This document shows, in pieces, positions 16,963 through 28,300 of a stretch of DNA of 64,000 nucleotides (positions are counted from its first letter, which is position 1; each line of letters starts with the position of its first letter). Location of the stretch: positions 5,282,501 to 5,346,500 of the forward strand of contig NC_090697.1 of NCBI RefSeq assembly GCF_040954835.1, read 5' to 3'. The stretch comes from Lepisosteus oculatus (Eukaryota; Chordata; Actinopteri; Semionotiformes; Lepisosteidae). Position numbers and translations under genes: made by a program. The notes beneath the pieces were generated by a model. It had not been told where the DNA came from. It was given only the letters and a program-made list of their open reading frames with translations, and did not search any database.

Positions 16963-19900
16963 GACACGCACACGCCTGGACACACACAGAGACGCATTGG
17001 AATTAAGTGCTAAATATGTTTATAATATGCATATATATATACCTATATATTTCTACAGAAGCCTATATATATACAATATCTTTTTAAAACTGCTTTGTAG
17101 GAAAACCTGGGGAAACTTTTGAAGGAATGGTGCATATCCGTGAAACGCCACACAAGAGGAATTGACAATCTCTGTAATGTTCTCGTTAAAAGTATCCGTT
17201 GCAGTGTCCTTTTGGTTCAGCATGCTCCCGGCTCCGCAGGTTCGGCGCGCGTAGCCGAGGCCGGTGTCCTTTGACGAAACCAGCCTCTTTGAAGTGTTGC
17301 GGCTGAGGTCTGAACGAGGGAATGCGTGCTTTTGGAAAAAAGGTGCTCAATGCTCAAAGCTTCAAGCAGCTAACCGCCTGTGGAAGAAGCCACGGGCTTA
17401 GGAACAGCAGAGGTGGATTTGGGAAAATTTTAAGAAATAGTGCATTTGTTTTTCGAAAGTGCGAGTCTCGTTTCTGCTGCTCGCAGTCAAGAACCAAATA
17501 TTACACAAAACACTTTGATGCGACCAAAGACATGATACTTGTTTGTACCTAGCTGTAAGTGATGCTGACCTGGAATTCTTTGAATGTAAGCGTACAAGTG
17601 GGCAGCAGAAAGTGACATCATTTCGACAGTGTCGTTATTTCAAAACTGCCAGAAAGCACTTAGTACCATTCACGCGTACACTAAGAGAAACATCCCAATG
17701 GTCGTTGTGACTGCTCTCCTCTTTTGAGCCACTTCCTCATCTGCCTTTCATTCCAAATCACTTATTGTATGACGTGATCTCCTGAGGTGTCGAAATCACC
17801 ACTATTTTCAAGGCGTTTGCACATTATGTAAGTTATCTGGAAACTCGACTTAAGCGGCATTTCAGGACCAAGAGTATGGTGACTTCAACGTCTGCTAGTG
17901 GAAATAATTTTTAAAAAGTCCTTGCAGAAGGAATGAAGATGTTTTTCGCTTAATTTGAGCACTTGATTTTCGCCATCCGTCCTTCTTTAGTAATGTCAGG
18001 TCTTATCGCTAGACCCATTTCCTTCTTGCCATGCAGGAGCACAGCGTAAAAAAGCACACCAGGGGGAGAGGGATCTGGAGAATTATTTTTATAATAGAAT
18101 GAAAAACAGTTTTGTCTGAGAAGGTGCTGGGACACCTTATACACCATATAAGAGATCTTAAGCACAAGAATTCCAGCCGGTCAACATACGCTGCATGGGC
18201 CACTTTAAGTGCTGTTAAATGCAAAGATGGACACCAGATCCAAGAACTCAGTCTTCTTCATACTTGTCGGATTGTTTGCTGCTTGATGCTTTTCATAAAC
18301 TGCTTCTGAGGGCAGATTTACAAGGGAGAGGCGTTAGAATCTATATCGTAACAACCGGTGACTGAGAGTCGTGCTGAGTGTTAAATAATTACTGCGAAGA
18401 AAATCTTGTATATATTTCTCTGCAGTAGGCCGACGTTCAGTCTGCTTTTCTATGCAATGTAAATGCAAGTTGGCTCTGTGATTACAGTTGATCACCTTAC
18501 AAAAGCTGTAATCAATCGAGGTTGTACAACAGAATATGCTTAGCAAGCATGTCTTACAATCAGTTCCAGTAATCGTTGTACACAGAGGATCAATACAGGC
18601 ACTGTATTATAAGCAATAGTTCTGTAAACACGGCACTGAGATAAAAACACTGAGAACTCGACTGCCGACTACTGCTGGGGAAAAAAGGTTGTTTTGTATT
18701 GGGTTTAATATTAACACACATTTGCACAAGCCTCGGCTGTTCCTATAAAGGAAGTCATCTTTGGACTACAAATTCTGAAGAAAGAACCACCCCTAAAAAT
18801 CTTCAAAATTACATTTGTGTTTTTTTTTTCTTTATTGGTTTGTAAACACAAAGATTTATTGAAAAGCAGTTGATCCTGGTCCAATTTAAGAACAGCCTCA
18901 CTTATTTACATAATTTCAGTTACTTAGCAAATTAATGTTGTATAATCCTATAACCATGTCTGTCATGTGTGGTTGTTGGCCAGATTATTTCTTTGTGGGG
19001 CATTTCAGTTCAGTGCATGTATCCATGGTCCGAGCACACTGTCCTCTACTTTTAGGTCTTACCATCGTCATGGAAATTGGCTAAGGGACAACTTTTAACA
19101 TGTACAGTAATTGAAAATGTGTGTTCTGAAATACTTCCTTAGTGAAGAAAGTATTTTTAACACACCAAGTTGTATCGACTTTTTCTTTATTCTTTTTGAT
19201 GAGCATTTATATGCTCTTAAAAGCAGAAGGCAACCATTACTGAAATTGACCCGAACAAAACATTGGGGAGTGCTAAACTGATCGTTAACTTCAAACCAGC
19301 CAAGCTGTTTTTTAACCAATGACATTTCAGAGGCAGCATTTGCCGTTTGATCCTAAATGGATCCCATAATCCTTCCTGAGACTGAGGCAATATGAAATTG
19401 CTTATTTTCTATACTAGAAATGCATAAGGTTAGAACATTGAATTGCAGTACCTATATAAATGTTATCGTCTGAAAAATGATAATATGCAGTGAGTTTCGT
19501 GTGACGAATTACCTTCATGTGTTCATTGCCTGAAAGATCTTTTAGAATGTACATTTGAGACATATTTCTAGTGTCCATCTTTGAAGTACTGTTAAAGAGA
19601 TAAATGAATCTACTTGTTTAATGTAAATGAAGTCAATGTTCTGACATCAGTTCTGTGAGATTTTTTTGTGTAAACGTAACAATCGAAAGGGAGTTTTTCT
19701 GTCCTCACAGACTAGACAAAAATGATTTGCTCATTTCTGTTGTTTTTTTTTTACATAGGATTTTAAAAGGAAGTGAGAAGTATGTGATTTGTGAGTGGGT
19801 AAAACAAACATATACAAAAGTAATTCATCATTTCATTCTAAAAATACATACAAAAAAACGACAGCATTCATGTCTGTGCTGGCAAGTTACAGTCTTCAGG

Positions 19901-20925
19901 TACCTGAACTCTTGTCTGGCACTTGTCAACCACACATGCACAAGAAAGTCATAGAGTGCTGTCGCTTTTGAAGAAGTAATAATTCTCAGTGGAACCATGT
20001 CATGATGGCTGAAGGCCTGCAAATCAAACACTGCCACAGAAATGAATTCTTGAGTTTTCTCTGCTGGAGAGCCCTCAATCCTCAATACTGCCTTGGGCTG
20101 AGGCATTACAATCTTGAGGATTGTAACCTCGAGTCCTAAATTATGCATGCAAAACAACTGATTCCTAATTTATGTGAATGTGTGTGATCACAGCTCATTT
20201 TCTCATCTGTTAAAACTTTACTTGCGTAACGAAAACGTATTCTTAACCTCACATTGTTAATGCTGCTGTCGTTTACAGTTGTTTTGTTTTCGTGACAGAG
20301 TTCTCATTACCTCACTTAACGCGCAATTCTGTTTATACTTTCAATTCAAGGTCGTGTCATTTCCAGGGAGCTCCCTGACAGTCCTTCAGGAACTGAAGGG
20401 ATTGTACTGGAAAGAAACTGCCATTTCTTTAAAATAAAGGATGTCCCAAGAATTCTGAAGTGCAAACACACTTGTGAAAGAGTGTTTTATACCACAGGTG
20501 GACCGCTTGAAAGAATGCGAATTGTCATGATTTAAAAATAGTTCAAACAGAATCCTCGAAGGCATCCTGGGTGTCACTGGAAAGTATTGTACTAAATTTA
20601 TCTTACAGAGCTCTGCGATACACTGAGATGCCAAGAGATCAGTTTCTTTGCCTTTCCATGTGGAAATAACTACAGCCAAGCCAACCCAAAGAGGTGGGGT
20701 GACATTTTCACCTCGCCCATAGACCTATAATGCGTATGTCTTAATTGTGCTGTTTTCTGAACAGAAGAGTGTGTTTACACCTATATTATTTAAAGATGTG
20801 GCTAAATACCTAATTAGTCAGCATGTTGTTGACAAACAATATAGGATATTTTAATTTTTACATTGAGTCCTTTTTCATTTTTCCATTAATGCAACCGGAA
20901 TAAACTCCATTTGCATTTATCACAA
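16963..20925 (+). other. slc16a10: Probable slc16a10 3'UTR
   Basis: About 4 kb of AT-rich, largely repeat-free sequence follows the stop codon, including a TA-rich stretch at 17025-17080. AATAAA signals occur at 20433-20438 and 20899-20904. The absence of repeats, in contrast to both flanks, fits a transcribed 3'UTR. The exact end cannot be fixed from sequence alone. Confidence 0.45.
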
Positions 20926-21784
20926 CTGTGCAGAAGTAAATGTCTAAACCAGGCGTCCTGTTAAGCATGCTTTTGTGTTAAAAAAGGTGTACAAAAACTG
21001 GAAAAATGAATCTATATCAGAGTGTTATTATTGCCTTTCATGCTTTATTTCAAGTAGTTGCGCTAGTTTGCTGTGTCTGCCATCATTGCGTCCTGTGATT
21101 TAACTAAGAGGAAGAAAGATTAAGTATTAGCTGCTTCCATCTTTGAAGTGATCTTGTGTTTATTCTTTTTCTTTGTACTCTGTTCTCAAAACCTTATTAT
21201 TGGTTAAGTATGTATGTTAAGATTTTATAGTGTTAATTGTTTTAATCATTCACTTAAACCATTGTATTTTGGGGAGTTTTGTTCTGTGTTCCATAAGTGC
21301 ATGTTTTACTATTGATTTAAAGATATGCAATCTACCAAACAGACTGAAAAATGTATGATGAGACCTTTTGAACGAAGTAAAGATATTTTTAACTTTTTGT
21401 TTGGAATTTTTGTATTGATTTGGTGTGAGATTACTGGACACAGTAAATCTTTGCCTGTAACTACACTGTCGTGTAGTCAGACCACATGTTTAAATTCCCC
21501 CTAGTACACATTAAAAAAAACTTCAGGACAGGAGCCCACATTTCTGTAGGACTGGGAGAGGCAGTGTGGCAGTCGCAGCACGTCCATGGAGGCAGGGTGA
21601 TGCAGGGGGAGTCCAGTCCCAAGACCAGGGAGCAGTCCGGTCCGGTCCAGGAATCTGCCACGCTTCACGGACAGTGTTCTTCCAGATGTGCTCTGGAAAC
21701 AGGTTATCCCACTGTCTGCTGTATCAGCTCCACTTCATCCAGGAGCCTCCTGCGGTCCTGCAGGGGCTGCTGTACCTCAGTGCT
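20926..21784. other. Intergenic spacer, unassigned
   Basis: The first part is AT-rich. From about 21520 to 21784 it becomes GC-richer, with a short open stretch on both strands that leads into the minisatellite. I recognise no protein family or RNA in it. Confidence 0.5.
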
Positions 21785-22290
21785 CGGGTAGCCCATCACG
21801 GAGCGAGAGAGACAGGGACACTGAGACTGAGTGAGAGAGAGAGACAGGGACACTGAGACTGAGTGAGAGAGAGACAGGGACACTCAGACTGAGTGAGAGA
21901 GAGAGAGAGAGAGACACTCAGACTAAGTGAGAGAGAGAGACAGGGACACTGAGACTGAGTGAGAGAGAGACAGGGACACTCAGACTGAGTGAGAGAGAGA
22001 GAGAGACACTGAGACTAAGTGAGAGAGAGAGACAGGGACACTCAGACTGAGTGAGAGAGAGAGAGAGAGAGACACTGAGACTAAGAGAGAGAGAGAGACA
22101 GGGACACTGAGACTGAGAGAGAGAGACACTGAGACTGAGTGAGAGAGAGAGACAGGGACACTGAGACTGAGTGAGAGAGAGACAGGGACACTGAGACTGA
22201 GTGAGAGAGAGAGAGAGAGAGACACTGAGACTGAGTGAGAGAGAGAGACAGGGACGCTGAGACTGAGTGAGTGTGAGAGAGACAGGAGAG
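21785..22290. repeat. GAGACAGGGACACTGAGACTGA minisatellite
   Basis: An irregular tandem array of GAGACAGGGACACTGAGACT and GAGTGAGAGAGA pieces with 28-40 bp periods. It ends exactly where a LINE C-terminal segment begins (ACTTCCTACTGCACTGTGAC). Intact LINE copies carry ATAGAGACAGAGGTGCACTT at that point, so the array may have grown from the LINE's own GAGACAG motif. Long serine/leucine-rich frames on the minus strand are artefacts. Confidence 0.95.
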
Positions 22291-22577
22291 ACTGTGACAG
22301 TGTGAGAGACAAGCACTTCCTACTGCACTGTGACAGATACTGTAGGATTAGAGAAACATTCTTCCCTAAATTCAGAAATCTAATCCCAGAGTTCCCACAC
22401 CTGCCAGAATCACAACAGGTCCCAGTCCTACTGGGAGAGGGAGGAAGGAACTCAGTTGAACTGGTAGCCCAGTATGTGATCTGTCACAGCCTGAGGAACA
22501 GTGAGTCTGTCTCCCAATAATGCTCAATATGTTTACAGTATATGTAAATATTTTATAATATGTCTTTGTTGTAAATG
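22291..22577 (+). mobile_element. LINE 3'-end fragment (ORF2 C-terminus)
   Basis: The fragment encodes HFLLHCDRYCRIRETFFPKF and FRNLIPEFPHLPESQ, the end of a non-LTR retrotransposon ORF2, followed by part of its 3'UTR. It is truncated on the left at the minisatellite. On the right, at TTGTAAATGTC, intact copies continue with TGTAGATTTTATTTTAC but this copy switches to Penelope-like sequence. Confidence 0.8.
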
Positions 22578-22985
22578 TCCGTCTGTGTTCTCAAAGAACA
22601 CAGTTTTCCGAATTTATACATCAGAAAGACTACAGAAACCAAAATTATCCTGCAGCTAGGATCACACCTTCCCCCTTCTCTTCAGGACAGACTACTGTTC
22701 TCCATTCATTGGAGGTTTCATTTCACACCTCTCTACACCTATTCTGACTTCACACCTCCTGATTGGCCTCTCTGTCTGTCCCCTGCTCCCGCCTCTCGCT
22801 CCTCCTCTCTCCCAGCTTTTGTTCTCCTGCTACATTACCTTTGCCTACTGCCCTGTCTCTCTCACACCTGAAGAAGGCTCCACGGCTGAAACGTTGTGTT
22901 TTCTTTCTTCTTTTTTTTTCAGCATGGAATAAACCTATTACTTGTTCCTTTGCAGCCTACGCATGCTGACGCAGCTCCCCACCTG
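22578..22985 (+). mobile_element. Penelope-like element 3' end, hammerhead-like motif
   Basis: The open part encodes a stretch ending in IRKTTETKIILQLGSHLPPS, which resembles the C-terminal end of the GIY-YIG endonuclease domain of Penelope-like retroelements. Downstream is a CTGAAGA (22868-22874) ... GAAAC (22888-22892) arrangement that matches the conserved core of hammerhead ribozymes, which are known in Penelope-like elements. A pyrimidine tract, 'GCATGGAATAAACC' and 'TGACGCAGCTCCCCACCTG' follow. Related tails occur near 12.5 and 48.3-48.6 kb. The element is 5' truncated. Stem II appears weakened in this copy. Confidence 0.72.
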
Positions 22986-23590
22986 TATAGTGCCCCCATA
23001 CTAACCTGGTTGAGAGGAGAGCTGGGAAGGATATGATACAATACAACTCTACTTTATTGTTCAACTCCTCAGAAACGTAATTCCTCATAAAAAAACCTGT
23101 TACACCCTGACTCTCTATCCTCTTGTACTAAGCTTACGAGTCCACCTGTGTCCATGTCAAGCACCCCTTATTTTTTTTTGCTATTGACGTGATTGCTGTT
23201 CTGAAAGTGTTTTTTCCAAATTTTTAAGAACAAATAATACAAAATAGAACAGGTATCCAGAAATGCAGATTTTTCCATCCATCAATTTTGTTTTGGGGTT
23301 TTTTTCTTTGTTATTTTCCAGGTTCTTAATGAGCAATACTGCATTTCCGTCTTGGAGACATTAAAGGGGCGCAGTGTTAGATCATTTTGTTTGGTTTTGT
23401 GACTAAGACATCGACCCAGTGGGTCAATTGCAACGAACTGAAAGCAGCATACTAACAGGAGTCCAGCCGGGAAGTCCGTTGCAATTGACCCAGTATGATT
23501 AATAAGAGTAATCCTAATAAACGTCTCGAGAGTCGGTAAGTCACCAGAGGGTCCTATCGCGGAAACCGGCGGGCGGGAGTGAGCGAGTGG
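22986..23590. other. Intergenic spacer with a 15-bp inverted repeat
   Basis: No gene is evident. GGGTCAATTGCAACG (23421-23435) is repeated in inverted form at 23477-23491, separated by 41 bp. The rest is AT-rich and unassigned. Confidence 0.6.
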
Positions 23591-23599
23591 AAACAGACC

Positions 23600-24015
23600 C
23601 TAATAATAATAATAATTGCTTACGCTTATATAGCGCTTTTCTGGACACTCCACTCAAAGCGCTTTACAGATAATGGGGATCCCCTCCACCACCACCAGTG
23701 TGCAGCCCCACCTGGATGATGTGACAGCAGCCATAGTGCGCCAGAACGCTCCCCACACATCAGCTATCAGTGGGGAGGAGAGCAGAGTAATGAAGCCAAT
23801 TCATAGGTGGGGATTATTAGGAGGCCATGATTGGTAAGGGCCAATGGGAAATTTGGCCAGTACACCAGGGTTATAGAGTCAGGACCTCGGTTTTACATCT
23901 CATCCGAAGGACGGTGCCTGTTTACAGTATAGTGTCCCTGTCACTATACTGGGGCATTAGGACCCACATGGACCACAGGGTGAGTGTCCCCTGCTGGCCC
24001 CACTAACACCTCTTC
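23600..24015 (+). repeat. Dispersed repeat, family B
   Basis: It starts with a TAA microsatellite and 'TATAGCGCTTTTCTGGACAC', then 'CTCAAAGCGCTTTACAG', and runs through 'CATCTCATCCGAAGGACGG' to 'ACACCTCTTCCAGCAGCA'. Related copies lie at 39590-39915 (plus), 50200-50630 (minus) and 60880-61050 (plus, fused to family A). No coding frame is kept. The family name is unknown to me. Confidence 0.75.
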
Positions 24016-24556
24016 CAGCAGCAACCTTAGTTTTTCCCAGACGAAGTACAGGCTCAGTGACCACAGCCTGGTCATAGAAACTGGGCGACACAGGCAGACC
24101 TGGCTGCCCAGAAAGGACAGGCTGTGCTCCCACTGCCAGCGGGGAGAAATAGAGACAGAGGTGCACTTCCTACTGCACTGTGACAGATACTCTGGGATTA
24201 GAGAAACATTCTACCCTAAATTCAGAAATCTAATCCCAGAGTTCCCACACCTGCCAGAATCACAACGGGCCCAGTCCTACTGGGAGAGGGAGGAGGGAAC
24301 TCAGTGGAACTGGCAGCCCAGTATGTGATCTCCTGTCACAGGCTGAGGAACAGTGAGTCTGTCTCCCAATGATGCTCCATCTGTCTACAGTATATGTAAA
24401 TATTTTATGATATGTCTTTGTTGTAAATGTCTGTAGATTTTATTTTACTTTTATTTTTTTGTCTTGTTTCATGTGGATTTCGTTATTTTTATTTGCTTTG
24501 GCAACACTGATCGTCACCATCGGTCATGCTAATAAAGCACCTTGAATTGAACTGAA
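24016..24556 (+). mobile_element. LINE 3' end with zinc-knuckle C-terminus
   Basis: The element encodes a partly open C-terminus with the pattern CSHCQRGEIETEVHFLLHC, a C-x2-C-x11-H-x4-C arrangement found at the ends of some fish LINE ORF2 proteins. An AT-rich 3'UTR follows, then CTAATAAAGCACCTTGAATT and a (TTGAA)-type tail. It is 5' truncated, as usual for LINEs. It ends about 400 bp upstream of the mfsd4b start codon. Sister copies are at 30006-30640 and 14590-14800, both inverted. Confidence 0.82.
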
Positions 24557-24589
24557 TTGAGTGGGCTACATTACTGCCTGCCAGGTCTC

Positions 24590-25330
24590 CGTCTGCACTG
24601 GATCTGCTCGCACGGCAGCTCCGTCTCTTCCACGCAGCCCTCCTCCTCCGTCATGTGACACCTTCGCACTTCCGTCCCTGTGCCGAGCCGAGCTGCCCTG
24701 TCGGTTCGCCCCGGTACCTGACCCACCCCCTCCCCCCGGGAGCCAGGCGAGCCGTCAGGCGGATCCGCAGCGCCTCGGAGCCACCTCGGGGGAGAACCAA
24801 GGCCCTCACAGACGGGGGGGGGACGAAACAAAAAAAGAAAAGGACCGAAGCCTTTAGCGGCGCGTCCAGCGGCGCTACGGGCTTTGCGTGGGTTAGCTCC
24901 CAAGTCTGAAGGGAGGGGATCTCTCCAGGGGCCCCCGCTACCCCTACCCCTCCTGCGGCCGCGATGTCCGCCGCGGCCCCCAAGAAGCAGGTCCGCTTCG
25001 CCAGGACGGAGCAGAGCGACGGCGACGGCGACAACGACAACAACGACGATCAGGAGGAGGACACGCTGTTCGACAAGCGGCAGGACGCGCAGCGGGGCTC
25101 CCCGGGCCTCCGGACGGGGGCCAGGAGGCGAGACGAGCTGGGCTCCGAGGAGGTGGCGGTGCGGGGCAGCAGGACGGGCGGCCAGGCGGATGTCAGCCGG
25201 TGGCCCGTCACCGCCGTCCTCTGTGCCTCCTTCCTCGGCCTGGTGAGTAAGGACCCACCTCGCTTCCTGATGGCGTGACGGGCGTTTGTGATGCCCGTGT
25301 ACTCGGTGAACACCTGCCGGAGCCGGCCGG
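24590..25330 (+). promoter_or_regulatory. mfsd4b: GC-rich, CpG-dense mfsd4b start region
   Basis: Sequence composition changes abruptly from the AT-rich LINE tail to a CpG-dense block that spans the probable promoter, 5'UTR, exon 1 and first donor. I see no clear TATA box at a plausible distance, as expected for a CpG-island promoter. The transcription start cannot be placed from sequence alone. Confidence 0.55.
24964..25242 (+). CDS. mfsd4b: mfsd4b exon 1
   Basis: 93 whole codons from ATG to CTG, donor CTG|GTGAGT. It encodes a hydrophilic N-terminus rich in D, N and E and then the start of the first membrane helix (VTAVLCASFLGL). The start is the first ATG of the open frame. Confidence 0.88.
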
Positions 25331-28300
25331 TCTGGCGCACTGGGGCGGGGACTTCACTCGCACGGTGTCGGTAGTGCCCGCAGTCCAGAGGCGGTTCTCG
25401 GGGCTGCTCTTGGGAGTGTGCAGTTAGTGCGGGTCAATGACCGCAAACCTGCCTGCCCCGGCTGCCGGCCTGTGTTCCCGTGAGTCCGATGTGTATAGTC
25501 CTTTAGGATTAACCACCCGACGTGTGTGAGGGGGTCTGACGTCTCTGAGCCGGAGACCAGAGTCCCAGGAGGCTGAAGTTCTGGTTTCGGTGTCCCTGGG
25601 CGATGTGGTCCCAGGTGCCTGCTGGTGATGCAGGGGAGAGGGTGCCGAGGAGCGGACAGATGGGTGACGAGCGCTCAATTCAATTCAGCTTTATTTGTCA
25701 TTATACTTGCACGGGTGCATAGTATAGCGAAAGGTGTTTCTCACGAGTCTCTCATCTGCAGTATATAAATAGAACAGCAGACAGGACAATAGACAGTAAT
25801 ACAACAACAGTAACAATGTAAACAACAGTATGGTGCCAGTACAGAATTGTCAGAAACTGTGCAAATACACAAGCAGAGAAAAGTATACAAACAGGACAGA
25901 AACAGTGCAAAAGTAATACGGTGATTAATAAATAGTACAACTAGTATAGTTTTAAGTACAATTTCGGTGCAACCCAGGAAAACTTCGCTGGGTTTGGGTA
26001 ACAGTATCTGGGTACTGTATTCTGCAGAATACATTAGTGATAATAAGCCAGCTTTGCATTTACCCTCCAGGTGGAATAGAGTGCTTTTGACCGCTTCTAA
26101 GGGTCAGGGGTCACAGGTGAGGTCACGGTGCAGTGTCCCTGTCTGCACTCTCTAAGCAGCTGGAAGCTAGAATGGGGTTTGCCCTGAAGGTCATGGTCCA
26201 GAGCTGCCCAGCTGTCCAGCTGTAGACATGACCTCTGACAGGCCTTCCCTGCCCGAGGAAGAGGTCGGAGTGTACGTTCGTCTGCCACAGCGGAACCGTG
26301 CAGCATATGGAAATCCAGAGCTGCTGTGTATGGAAATATATACAAATTGATCACAACTGAAATTGTAGCAAAGCCTGGCTTTGTTCCACCTGACAGTTTC
26401 AGTGCAGGTGTTTGAGTACTGTTGACAAATCCGATAAGGCCTTGTGACCAATTCAGTTTTCTCGAGTGGCACATTGGGGCCCTGGGTTCAGTTCCTGGGG
26501 TGCTGTCTGTGTGGAGTTTGCATGTTTTGCCTGGGTTCATGTGGGTTTCCTCTGTGTGCTCTGGTTTTCTCCCACAGCCCAGAGACATTTAGTCAGGAAA
26601 ACTGGCCCTGGTGTGAGTGTGTCTGTGTGTGTGCCCTGCAGCGGACTGGTGTCCCATCCAGGGTGTACCCTGCCTTGCTCCCGTTGCTTCCTGGGATAGG
26701 CTGTAGCTCCTCTGCGGCCCTGTATTGGGTAGGGGTTAGGAAACAGATGGGGATATCAATCCTGGGGGAAAGATTAGGCCGGGGTTCCATATCTCTGTTG
26801 TGAGTGATTTCAGATAAAGAGGTCTGTAACAGATGTCTAAAACCCTTGTAAAAGACAACTTTGCCTCCAAGTCATGTGACCTCAGTCTCATTTTCACTTG
26901 GCCGCAGTTTCCCAGGAGCGTCTCAACACACTGTGGAATTTCAGACGCGTCCGCGGAACGCGATGGGTTTTACCACCAAGAATGGCATTAAAGATAGTGA
27001 TCTGGACATAAATAATACTAACAATAGTGTCCCGCTACATCTTTCTTGCTTGGCCTCCTAATTACATGGAATATGGATAGTTAGTAAAATTGCTTGGTGT
27101 TCATGTAAATCACCTAAAGGGGAATATTTTCTATTAAACGAAAAGATTCTCAGATATTTCATTGACTAAACAGTAGGCTATTGCCAAAAAATAAATACGC
27201 TGTGGAGAGTGTGCTTTAGGTAGTACTAAAGGAGAGGATTGTGTACACCTTCCGTTGCAAAACCCCAAGTTAACAGCATATTAAAGTCAAGAGGAAGGTG
27301 AAACTGCAGCCTTGTGGATCTGTCAAGGGGAGAAAGTGACTTTGCAATTATGTTAAACTAAAGTTCTTAAGTTCTTACAATGAACAAAGCTCCTAAAACG
27401 ATACCGTGAAGCAGAAAGTTTTCAGTTCACACAGTCTGTAGGTGGTCCGGGTCCTCCGGTCTGGTCTGTTGCTCTGTATCTGATCACACTATTTTGGCAA
27501 CTTCCTCTGCTGAAATGGTTGATGAAAAGGCTGATAATGTGCAGTGAACAGAAGAATGGAGGCAAAATAGGAACTGTAACAATCCTGTGTCCATACTGCG
27601 CAGTTTCACTGTAGCAACAAATAACAGCACTGTCTTGAGCTTCCACGTTTGATAAGAAAGTGCAGCATTGTGTCGTGATGATTTGGCTGCCAGTGTTATA
27701 CAGGAAATAAGAACGAAAGGCAAACAGTAAGAGTGTTAGGATCTGCAGTGAAATGACAGATCCTGGGTTTTGGAAGAGCTGTTCAATTAAAAAAAAAACA
27801 GTTCAGTTTTTGGACGGCAGAAGCCAGTAGTGGATAAAACCAAGCTCTTTCCCTAATCACAATTTGAACAGATGTGAAACACTGGGCGAAAACCCTTCAG
27901 AATGAGAATGCCTCTTGTACAGAGTGGGGTGATCTCAGATACGTTGTGGTTTTGAATTGTTGGTCACACACACACACAGCTTTTCAGTAATTGCCGATCG
28001 TGTGACCGGTGCACAGCTGAGTTCACTGTGACCACAGTGTCCTAACTCACTCACTGCTGAAGAGAACACTTTATATGGTAACTGAGCAGAGCTAGTGACA
28101 CTTGGTTGTATGTCAGTATTCTTCTGCCATCCAAGGATCCTGTTCTGGTTCTGATGTGGCTTTGAGATTGAAGAGTACTGGCTGATACCTGCTCTATAGC
28201 CAGAAGGATCTAAACAGCGGTTGGAAATGAGACTTGACCTCGGCCTGTCCTCTGGTGGTGTGTTGTAGGGGATGAGCATTGCAGTGCTTGGCCCCACCCT

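Larger units (their letters stand above)
25243..28268. other. mfsd4b intron 1
   Basis: A 3.0-kb intron. It contains a LINE-like tail at 25676-25745 and a family A repeat at 26466-26735. The rest, including 26.8-28.2 kb, is AT-rich and unassigned. It ends with TGTTGTAG before exon 2. Confidence 0.8.

Noticed and set aside
21918..22316. Serine/leucine-rich minus-strand frames of 110-132 codons
   Set aside because: They are translations of the GAGACAGGGACACTGAGACT array.
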